From a virus, in the IMG/VR virus record IMGVR_UViG_3300042881_006724, positions 1-22,728 of that record: a stretch of 22,728 nt of DNA; one strand, given 5' to 3'. Position numbers and translations under genes: made by a program. The first letter of the stretch is position 1. Every line of letters starts with the position of its first letter. Under the pieces are notes generated by a model. That model had not been told where the DNA came from, searched no databases, and saw nothing but the letters and a program-made list of their open reading frames with translations. Below are positions 14,632 to 22,728 of this stretch, in pieces.

Positions 14632-15566
14632 ACAGCGGCATCTTTGGCGCGGCTAAAAGTAATACGCCCGGCGCACCCACGGTCGAACTATTTGAATTCA
14701 CGCGGACATCTGCGCCGCTTGGTGCCTTCGGCCGCGGGTCTATGGGTTCATACCTGTGGACTATTCCGGCAAACGCCAAGTACATCACGATTGAATGTAT
14801 TAGCGGCGGCGGCGGGGGCGGCTCTGGTCGCCGGGGCGCGGCCGGAACGCTCCGCTCAGGCGGTGTCGGCGGCGCTGTTGGCGGTAAATCAGTCTGGTCG
14901 ATACATACACGCCAGTTAGAAGACAACCGCACGCTGTTTGTGTCAGTTGGTGCCGGTGGCGTTGGTGCTGCCGCGCCGACAACAGACGATACAAACGGCA
15001 ACCCCGGCGGAACCGCGACCGGCAGCAACGTCGCGTTATGGACGGCGTCGGCAGTAAAATATCTTTGTCTTTCTTGGCAAACGACCGCCGCACCGGGCGG
15101 CACAAGCGGCTCTGGTGTGACTGGTGGCGGCGCCGCGTGGGTTTCTACATGGCCGGGCGTGGCGGGCGGCGCTGGTTCTGCCACAGCGACTGGCGGCAAT
15201 GCCGGAACCGTTATGGCGGCGCAGCCGGGAGCCGGCGGCGGCGGCGTAAACAATTCAAACGTGGCTTCCGCCGGCGGCGCTGGCTACTACAATGAAATTA
15301 GTCGCGGCGTTCCGGCCGGCGGTAGCGCGGCTGGCGGTACTGCTGGCGGCGGTGCTGGTGCAAATGCCTTGCCGTCGTATTGCGGTGGTAACGGCGCTGG
15401 CGGCGCCGGTGGCGGCGGTAATGCGGCAGGCGGTGGCGGTGCGGGCGGCAACGGCTCGTTTCCCGGCGGCGGTGGCGGAGGCGCAGGTGGCGGCACCAAC
15501 GGCGCGACAGGCGGAGCCGGCGGCAACGGCGGCGACGGTGTAGTTCGTATTTACGTGTGGTACTAA
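14628..15566 (+). CDS. Glycine-rich tail adhesin-like protein, 312 aa
   Basis: Residues 1-57 are an ordinary beta-rich domain (YLWTIPANAKYITIECISG). Gly-rich runs then start at 60 (six consecutive Gly) and 107 (VGAGGVGAA), and residues 157-302 are dominated by GG, GGG and GGGGG blocks separated by N, A and T. The end, GGDGVVRIYVWY, is typical of phage proteins with a polyglycine-II type glycine-rich domain. T-even phage gp38 adhesins also use such glycine-rich domains to present receptor-binding loops, so this is a good candidate for a fibre-tip adhesin. The start GTG 14628 overlaps the previous stop by four bases (GTGA). Receptor and partner fibre are unknown. Confidence 0.74.
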   Translation: MNSGIFGAAKSNTPGAPTVELFEFTRTSAPLGAFGRGSMGSYLWTIPANAKYITIECISGGGGGGSGRRGAAGTLRSGGVGGAVGGKSVWSIHTRQLEDNRTLFVSVGAGGVGAAAPTTDDTNGNPGGTATGSNVALWTASAVKYLCLSWQTTAAPGGTSGSGVTGGGAAWVSTWPGVAGGAGSATATGGNAGTVMAAQPGAGGGGVNNSNVASAGGAGYYNEISRGVPAGGSAAGGTAGGGAGANALPSYCGGNGAGGAGGGGNAAGGGGAGGNGSFPGGGGGGAGGGTNGATGGAGGNGGDGVVRIYVWY

Positions 15567-15567
15567 C

Positions 15568-15981
15568 ATGGGTGCAAATCAAACATCGTGGGCTTACGTT
15601 CGTCCAGACGGCTACGTCGAAACGTTTTTACGGCTTGATCTTCCAGAGACGTGGGAACCTGCCGAGGGTTATACCGTTGTGCCTGATGACGAGTTACCCG
15701 AAGGCTGGCAGCGCGTCCCCGAAGAAACGTTACCCGTGCCGCCGACTGTTTCGGCGCGGCAAATTCGTTTATGGCTCGTCGGCCACGGCATAAGCCTCGC
15801 AACGGTCGAGGCCGCCATTGATAGCATTCCCGACCAGACGACGCGCGACATGACGCGCGTGGAGTGGGAGTACGCGCCCTACGTTGAGCGCACGCACCCA
15901 ATGCTGATTCCGCTCGCGGCCGCGCTTGGTTTGACAGAATCCGCGGTAGATCAGGCGTTTCGTGAAGCCGTAAATTTGTAA
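15568..15981 (+). CDS. Fibre-associated or fibre-assembly-type protein, 137 aa
   Basis: The N-terminal part (SWAYVRPDGYVETFLRLDLP then WEPAEGYTVVPDDELPEGWQ) is like phage proteins encoded directly after tail fibres. The C-terminal part (VSARQIRLWLVGHGISLATV ... IDSIPDQTTRDMTRVEWEYA ... LAAALGLTESAVDQAFREA) is a helical domain common at the C-terminus of such proteins, with conserved ARQIRL and VEWEYA...R.HP. It may be a fibre assembly helper or a small structural subunit; no member with a proven role comes to mind. It starts one base after the previous stop with little Shine-Dalgarno sequence, so it may depend on coupling. Confidence 0.62.
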   Translation: MGANQTSWAYVRPDGYVETFLRLDLPETWEPAEGYTVVPDDELPEGWQRVPEETLPVPPTVSARQIRLWLVGHGISLATVEAAIDSIPDQTTRDMTRVEWEYAPYVERTHPMLIPLAAALGLTESAVDQAFREAVNL

Positions 15982-16065
15982 GTTGTTAATTTACTTCGTC
16001 GCCGTGTAATTCGCGGCCAATTATGCTATTTTATAGGCTATCACCGCCCTCTGCGAGAATAGCCC
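15982..16065 (+). promoter_or_regulatory. 84-base AT-richer intergenic gap, possible promoter
   Basis: This is the longest gap in the window. It contains several weak -10-like hexamers (TATGCT at 16022-16027, TATTTT at 16027-16032) and a small inverted repeat, CTAT-TTT-ATAG at 16026-16036. No convincing -35 box is placed correctly for either, so the call is tentative. Confidence 0.2.
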
Positions 16066-18078
<2,013 letters not shown>

Positions 18079-18084
18079 GGTCAT

Positions 18085-18963
18085 ATGCGCGGTAAATTAG
18101 GCATTAGAACGTCGCGTGTCATAAAAGACGTTCGCAATACGTATTCTCGCGCTTACGTTCTTGTACGCACAACTAACACAGTGTTGCGCAATACGTATTC
18201 GCGCGCTTACGTGCTGATTGCGCAAAAAGCAACAGCACAAAAACTGACTTACGCGCGACCGAATGTTTTGATAGTTCAAAAAGAAACTACTCAAAAACTG
18301 ACTTACGCACGATCTAACGTTTTGATAGCCCAGCAAGCGGCAGAGAGTATTCAAAAGTTAACGTATGCGCGCGCTAGCGTTCTCGTGCCGCAACAGCCGT
18401 TTACGCAGCAATTGACTTATTTCCGTAGTAGAATTTTGTTATCAGAAAAACCGGCGACAACCGAACGCGTAACAGTGTTTGGTGTTGACGCGCTCGCTGC
18501 TGCACCGGCCGCCGAAACAACTCGTGTGACAAACTTCGGCATTGATATGCTGGTGTACGAACCAGATAGGCCAAAAATAGAAATGTCGGCATTTGGGGTG
18601 GACGCGGTATCTTTTGAAACTCCAGCCCCGACTTTGCGCACAACGATATTTGGCGCGGACATATTAGCGTACGAGCCAGATACACCAAAAGTCGAAGTAT
18701 CGGCGTTTGGTGTGGATTCGTTATCTTATCAACTACCAGTAGATGAAATTCGTGTATCCGAGTTTGATGTCAGTACGTTGATTTTTGAACCGCCATTGCC
18801 GGGCATTACGTTGTCAGCCTTAAACGTGGATTCGTTAACGTATCAGTTGCCGGCAGACGATTTGCGCGTAACGGCATTTGCGGTAAATTCACTTGCAATT
18901 GCCATCCCGACAACAGTTTCACGCGTGTCGGCTCTTGCTGTCGACGTGCTTGTCATAGACTAA
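18085..18963 (+). CDS. Tandem 18-20-residue repeat protein, 292 aa, function unknown
   Basis: After a 17-residue basic leader the whole protein is 14 full repeats of 18-20 residues and one final 12-residue partial repeat. The first six are basic and Tyr-containing, for example LTYARPNVLIVQKETTQK (core TY-x-R-x-x-V-L-I). The later nine are acidic or neutral with a Phe-Gly core, for example VTNFGIDMLVYEPDRPKIE (core (S/T)-x-F-G-V-D-x-L-x-Y). The two classes align without gaps, so they are one family that diverged. The alternating hydrophobic pattern suggests one or two beta-strands per unit, as in a beta-solenoid or elongated beta-rod. There is no signal peptide or cysteine. GAGG at 18077-18080 supports ATG 18085. 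Its position between fibre genes makes a virion role likely; I do not know an established family name. Confidence 0.78.
   Translation: MRGKLGIRTSRVIKDVRNTYSRAYVLVRTTNTVLRNTYSRAYVLIAQKATAQKLTYARPNVLIVQKETTQKLTYARSNVLIAQQAAESIQKLTYARASVLVPQQPFTQQLTYFRSRILLSEKPATTERVTVFGVDALAAAPAAETTRVTNFGIDMLVYEPDRPKIEMSAFGVDAVSFETPAPTLRTTIFGADILAYEPDTPKVEVSAFGVDSLSYQLPVDEIRVSEFDVSTLIFEPPLPGITLSALNVDSLTYQLPADDLRVTAFAVNSLAIAIPTTVSRVSALAVDVLVID
18136..18960 (+). repeat. Fifteen tandem protein repeats of 18-20 codons
   Basis: Unit lengths in order are 18, 18, 18, 20, 18, then nine units of 19, then a 12-residue partial. The first two units are most alike at DNA level (both contain AATACGTATTC and CGCGCTTACGT), suggesting the most recent duplication. 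The switch from the TYxR class to the FGVD class occurs at about 18463, with LTYFRSRILL as an intermediate unit. Confidence 0.88.
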
Positions 18964-18980
18964 GAAAAATACTGTATAAT
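18950..18980 (+). promoter_or_regulatory. Possible sigma70-like promoter before the tandem paralogue pair
   Basis: A perfect -10 box TATAAT lies at 18975-18980 in the 45-base gap. TTGTCA at 18950-18955 matches five of six bases of a -35 box, but the spacer is 19 bases. A start near 18987 would leave a short leader containing GAGGTG before ATG 19009. Confidence 0.4.
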
Positions 18981-19008
18981 TGAACGATTACCGCTTACGA
19001 GGTGCCTT

Positions 19009-20208
19009 ATGGCTTTGATTTTTTTCGAGGGTTTTAACCGCACATTTGCTACCACAGACCCGGCCGCAGGTTATGCCGGCAAATGGGAGTGGGCTACTGT
19101 CGAGAGCCTTACGCCAACGTTTGGGTACTCGTCTACGGTGCGCAACGGCTCTGGCTCGCTTTACTTGCCGACAAATCAAGGCGCCGGTAATAGTTTGCAG
19201 TGTTACGCAGACTTAACAATAAGTGCGCAATCAAATAAAACACTCTATCTCGGTTTTGCTGTTTACACGCTGCACACCGGTTACGCCTCCGCGACAACTG
19301 GATCGCCGTATGCCGCCACGTTGCTTCGGTTCTATAACGCGCTTGGCACCGAACAATTTAGGCTTGATCTGGACCGCACACCTACGGCTTCCGGCACTAT
19401 CGGACTTGCGTTTAAAAACTCTAGCGGCGTTATTCAAGGTTCGCCGCTTATTCTTAATGGCGCAACAGACAACGGAAGTTACTCGCAGGCGCGGCAGTAC
19501 GGATATTTAAATAACTACACAAGTTGGGCGTACGTTGAACTTAAAATCACTTTGAATTCTTCTGCGTCGGGGTCTGTAGAGGCGCGAGTAGACGGATTAG
19601 CGTTACAGACCAGTTCAAATTCCGCCACCGTGACACTACCGACAATTTCAAATATCTATAAGATTCGGTTTTGCGCCAATGAAACCGGCGACACACACGT
19701 TGACGACCTTTATCTGTTAGACAGTTCTGGCAGCAGCCTCAATACGTGGTTAGGGCCAACAACAAAGGTCTTTAGTCCGGCGCTTTACACAACTAATACA
19801 GACGTCACGACTACGACCGATCAAGAATGGGATACGGTTGGTTCTTTGTCTTTGGATTCTCACACCCCTGACGGCGACTATATCACTACCAAACTGCCGG
19901 ACAAACTACAGTTCTACGTGCTTAACAGTTCTGATGGTTTGTTTTCGATTCCGGCTGTTGAAACTGTAGCGGCGGTGCAGATGCGATCTATTGCGCGCGA
20001 AACGAGTTTGCCAGCCGCATACAAACAAGTGTTCAAAACAAATACTGCCGGAACTGTGACAAACGTGTCGAGCGAGTTGCAGACAGAAGCCTACTATCAA
20101 AGTGCCGCCACAATTCTTACAACAAATCCGGTTACAAGCGCGGCGTGGACAGTGGCTGATTTAACGACAGCCCATTTTGGCGTAAAATCGGTTACCCGTA
20201 CAGCATAG
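19009..20208 (+). CDS. Beta-sandwich-like virion protein, paralogue A, 399 aa
   Basis: The first 250 residues have the pattern of a concanavalin/LamG-like jelly roll: MALIFFEGFNR, WEWATVES, KTLYLGFAVYTL, WAYVELKITLNSSASGSVEA, and HVDDLYLLDSSGSSLNTWLG. The DDLYLLDxxG...WLGP ending is common in phage particle proteins. The C-terminal 150 residues form a second domain (EWDTVGSLSLDSHTPDGDYI, VAAVQMRSIARETSLPAAYK, AAWTVADLTTAHFGVKS). The protein shares all these landmarks with the next gene, so the two arose by duplication. GAGGTG upstream supports ATG 19009. It is likely a carbohydrate-binding or decorative virion component; direct evidence of binding is lacking. Confidence 0.74.
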   Translation: MALIFFEGFNRTFATTDPAAGYAGKWEWATVESLTPTFGYSSTVRNGSGSLYLPTNQGAGNSLQCYADLTISAQSNKTLYLGFAVYTLHTGYASATTGSPYAATLLRFYNALGTEQFRLDLDRTPTASGTIGLAFKNSSGVIQGSPLILNGATDNGSYSQARQYGYLNNYTSWAYVELKITLNSSASGSVEARVDGLALQTSSNSATVTLPTISNIYKIRFCANETGDTHVDDLYLLDSSGSSLNTWLGPTTKVFSPALYTTNTDVTTTTDQEWDTVGSLSLDSHTPDGDYITTKLPDKLQFYVLNSSDGLFSIPAVETVAAVQMRSIARETSLPAAYKQVFKTNTAGTVTNVSSELQTEAYYQSAATILTTNPVTSAAWTVADLTTAHFGVKSVTRTA

Positions 20209-20215
20209 GTGAATT

Positions 20216-21433
20216 ATGGCGCTTATTTTTTGTGAAGGTTTTGAAGAGTCCCGAGTAATTAACGGCAACACCGTATCGGACCTGCCGGATATCTGGGAAT
20301 TTGTTTCCGGTAGCGGCTATAGTTTCGTCGCAAACAACGGCCGCTCGGGTTACGGGTCTGCAAGATTAAACACGGATACAACTGAGATTACAAAACTCAA
20401 ATTCAAACTAGACACGCTTGGCACACAAAGCGGCAAAACGTTGTATGTTGGTTTTGCTGTGTACCACATGCAGTCTACGCCCGGCACGCAGGGTACAACA
20501 CTTCCGCACCGTTTGGTGACTTGCTTTAACACCGCCGGTACTGAAGTGCTGCAAGTTAGCGTGAAAAAAGAAGCGGCCAGTGACATTTCCATGCGGCTTG
20601 TTATCGGGCAGGCAGGCACGGTGTTTGCGGAATACGCGCTCACTGATCTCGCGTTTACCTCGACGACCGATGGCGCGAACCCGTACATTTATTTTTCATC
20701 GTGGGTGTATCTTGAGTTTAAAATTGATCTCGTGGAGAACGAGTTTACACTGCGTGTCAATGGCATCCCCAAAGTCGTCGTAGCGACATCCAGCGCAGAA
20801 TCGACATACACCACCGCTATAAGCGAAATTGCTGCCATTCAGTTTCACGGAAATACTAATACTGCCACCAACAACGACACGTACATTGACGATTTCTACT
20901 TGATCGACAACACGGGCGACTCGTCTAATGCTTGGCTTGGTCCGTGTCGGGTAATGACGCCCGCCTTCACGTACGGGAATTTTCCGCTTGGTGAAGTATG
21001 GGATTCCGCGAAGCAGTCTTCGTGGCCAAGCGACTTAGAATCAAATAACGGTGATTCGTCTTTTGTTTCGTCGGGCACTACAGGGAAAAAACAACTTATT
21101 GGTTTGATGACCACAAATTTGAATCTAGGCGCCAACACTATAGCCTTAAGCGATGACGAATACATTGCTGCCGTACAATTGAACACAGTATTACGCAAAA
21201 CGAATCTAGACGCGGCTGTAAAACCTATCTATAAATCTGCCACAGATACGTATCACGATCTCGGCCCCAGCATCGCGATTGCCGGCCAGCCTTTTGAAAA
21301 TTACAGGTCGCAAATCTTCGTTGCTCACAAGAACCCCGCGACAAATACGAATTGGAATTTGACAGAAGTTGCTAGCGCGTCACCTACTGCGGCTAACATT
21401 GGATTTGGCTTACAGATTGTCGATCCGGCGTAA
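20216..21433 (+). CDS. Beta-sandwich-like virion protein, paralogue B, 405 aa
   Basis: This tandem paralogue of the preceding gene has the same landmarks in the same order: MALIFCEGFEE, KTLYVGFAVYHM, WVYLEFKIDLVENEFTLRVN, YIDDFYLIDNTGDSSNAWLG, and a C-terminal domain with EYIAAVQLNTVLRKTNLDAA. Between these conserved strands the sequence is strongly diverged, so the copies may bind different ligands or occupy different positions. AGGTGA (20207-20212) overlaps the previous stop and precedes ATG 20216 by three bases, favouring coupled translation. There are few cysteines and no signal peptide. The class assignment follows paralogue A. Confidence 0.74.
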   Translation: MALIFCEGFEESRVINGNTVSDLPDIWEFVSGSGYSFVANNGRSGYGSARLNTDTTEITKLKFKLDTLGTQSGKTLYVGFAVYHMQSTPGTQGTTLPHRLVTCFNTAGTEVLQVSVKKEAASDISMRLVIGQAGTVFAEYALTDLAFTSTTDGANPYIYFSSWVYLEFKIDLVENEFTLRVNGIPKVVVATSSAESTYTTAISEIAAIQFHGNTNTATNNDTYIDDFYLIDNTGDSSNAWLGPCRVMTPAFTYGNFPLGEVWDSAKQSSWPSDLESNNGDSSFVSSGTTGKKQLIGLMTTNLNLGANTIALSDDEYIAAVQLNTVLRKTNLDAAVKPIYKSATDTYHDLGPSIAIAGQPFENYRSQIFVAHKNPATNTNWNLTEVASASPTAANIGFGLQIVDPA

Positions 21434-21447
21434 TTTATACTAGAGTC

Positions 21448-22116
21448 ATGGCTAAACTAACGCTACTCAATACGTGCTGCGGTTTAGCGTTACGCCGCGA
21501 TGGCTGCGACGGCTCGCTGGTGCTCGCCAAAGAGTCCAATGATGATCCGTGCTGCTGCTGCCCGGACATTCCGCAAACTTGCTGCGTAAGAATTCAAAAG
21601 TCAAACGGGGAAGGAAGTAAAGAAGCGCCAGCAACGATTTCGGGTACTTTTTACGTCATGCGCTGTAGCCCGAGCCTGCCATCCGGTAGTCCTGCGTGCG
21701 CAGACGGGCCTACTAGTTGCGCCGGAGACCATACAAAGGCTGCTGTCAACGGCAATTGTAAAACAGGTTTTCCGCAGTGTATCGTAGACGCGTACAAAGT
21801 ATACGGCAAAGTCAAAGCAGGCTCGGGTTTTGACGACTTCGGTGAGGTAGAGGGAATTACGTTTGATAATCACATACCTTGCGGTCCGGGGTTAGCGTCA
21901 AAAACGACAACCACAACGACAGACTCGGAAGAATTTGAATTGACGTTCGAGGCGCTCGAACCAAACCCCTGCGAAGAGGGCGGTTCTGCTATGTATTGCA
22001 TACCGATTAAATGGTCGGCTACTAGTTCGAATTGCGGCCCGCCACAAGGAATCAACGCACAAGTTTGTATTCGTTTTGAGAGTAAAGACAGTTCAAACGA
22101 TCCTATTCCTATTTAA
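21448..22116 (+). CDS. Cysteine-rich protein, 222 aa, 19 Cys, function unknown
   Basis: I do not recognise a family. Nineteen cysteines are spread over the protein: 10, 11, 20, 35-38 (a CCCC run), 45, 46, 73, 84, 91, 104, 111, 145, 175, 184, 196 and 207. The CC...C...CCCC...CC cluster in the first 46 residues (TCCGLALRRDGCDG, DPCCCCPDIPQTCC) could bind metal ions or form a disulphide knot. The rest is beta-rich (ATISGTFYVM, AYKVYGKVKAG, EEFELTFEALE, CIPIKWSA, QVCIRFESK) and contains a run of six Thr before residue 159. There is no signal peptide. TATACT at 21436-21441 lies so close to ATG 21448 that it is probably not a useful promoter. It is probably a virion component, given its neighbours. 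Confidence 0.7.
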   Translation: MAKLTLLNTCCGLALRRDGCDGSLVLAKESNDDPCCCCPDIPQTCCVRIQKSNGEGSKEAPATISGTFYVMRCSPSLPSGSPACADGPTSCAGDHTKAAVNGNCKTGFPQCIVDAYKVYGKVKAGSGFDDFGEVEGITFDNHIPCGPGLASKTTTTTTDSEEFELTFEALEPNPCEEGGSAMYCIPIKWSATSSNCGPPQGINAQVCIRFESKDSSNDPIPI

Positions 22117-22137
22117 AAAGGCTTACGTAACCGGCGC

Positions 22138-22728
22138 ATGGCTAAACTCTATTTCCGTCACGGCACTGTCGGGAGCGCGAAGACTCTCAATCTACTGGCT
22201 ACAGCGCACAACTATCGCCAGCAGGGCAAAGAAGTTTTGCTCGTCAAACCTGAACTCGATACGCGGTTTGGCCAAAATATCATTAAGACCCGCGCCGGCT
22301 TAGAAATGAAAGCCGACGTTTTGGCTCCGCCTGCTGGGCTGATTCAGTTCCCGGCTCTTGACGACATAGCCTGCGTCCTCGTGGACGAAGCGCAATTCTT
22401 GTTTCCTGACGCCATAGACCAATTGCACCGTATTGCGCACGCTGCCGTGGCCCCAGAAAGCCCCGGCGGCATTCCAGTTATTTGCTACGGCCTGCGTACG
22501 GATTTCCGTACTCGTGCATTCCCGGCGGCGCAGCGCTTATTTGAGTTGGCTGACAGTATCGAAGAAATCAAAACTATCTGCCATTACTGCTTGCGGAAAG
22601 CCGTCTTCAACCTTAAACTCGTCGACGGCAAACCAACTAAATTTGGGCCGTCTGTTGAATTAGGCTGCGAAGAGAAATACTTACCGTCTTGCGCCGACTG
22701 TTATGAATTCCAACACCGAAACAGTTGA
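22138..22728 (+). CDS. tdk: Thymidine kinase, 196 aa
   Basis: The enzyme phosphorylates thymidine to dTMP with ATP. The P-loop variant GTVGSAKT is at residues 9-16 (after KLYFRH), the catalytic DEAQF at 83-87, and the conserved YGLRTDFR at 117-124. Two CxxC pairs, C148-C151 and C185-C188, form the structural zinc site, separated by the thymidine-binding segment (VELGCEEKYLP). Length is typical of TK1-like enzymes. The start ATG 22138 puts the first strand directly before the P-loop; AAAGG upstream is farther away than ideal (about 16 bases). The stop is the last codon of the window, so the gene is complete. With the dTMP kinase at 3273 it would supply dTDP from thymidine. Confidence 0.9.
   Translation: MAKLYFRHGTVGSAKTLNLLATAHNYRQQGKEVLLVKPELDTRFGQNIIKTRAGLEMKADVLAPPAGLIQFPALDDIACVLVDEAQFLFPDAIDQLHRIAHAAVAPESPGGIPVICYGLRTDFRTRAFPAAQRLFELADSIEEIKTICHYCLRKAVFNLKLVDGKPTKFGPSVELGCEEKYLPSCADCYEFQHRNS

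Overview
The window is a stretch of a double-stranded DNA tailed bacteriophage (Caudoviricetes-type) genome. All 23 genes I accept lie on the + strand and are packed almost edge to edge, with short or overlapping junctions. The products are a portal-like protein, many fibre or adhesin-like virion proteins, and a set of nucleotide and host-interaction enzymes. I see no tRNA, integrase, insertion sequence, CRISPR array or rRNA. Base composition is roughly balanced and looks uniform. The host cannot be named from the sequence.

Region 1 (1-5335) begins inside a portal-like gene and continues with a GT-B-like glycosyltransferase, an HD-domain protein, dTMP kinase, four small unrecognised or weakly recognised proteins, and a thioredoxin with an N-terminal signal peptide. 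Several of these genes overlap (38 nt, 47 nt, ATGA, 11 nt), as expected for one translationally coupled operon.

Region 2 (5325-18963) is a large adhesion module. It has three collagen-like (Gly-X-Thr-rich) fibres, a 1313-residue repetitive fibre, a 432-residue fibre sharing its N-terminal motif, a glycine-rich adhesin-like protein, small accessory structural proteins, and a 292-residue protein made almost entirely of 15 tandem 18-20 residue repeats. Two kinds of N-terminal module recur: an 'IS(E/D)LP...TTK(R/K)TT' type on two collagen-like fibres and an 'NT(L/I)xIKR' type on the 1313- and 432-residue fibres. This suggests at least two docking sites on the virion.

Region 3 (18964-22728) holds two tandem paralogous beta-sandwich-like structural proteins, a protein with 19 cysteines in 222 residues, and a complete thymidine kinase whose stop codon is the last codon of the window. 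Thymidine kinase and dTMP kinase together would convert thymidine to dTDP, so a two-step salvage route flanks the fibre module.

The most interesting items are the 15-unit repeat protein, the cysteine-rich protein together with the exported thioredoxin, the very long threonine-rich collagen-like fibre next to a phage glycosyltransferase with an altered active-site motif, and an apparently complete EF-hand loop in one fibre. Family assignments come from motif recognition by eye and no database search was run.
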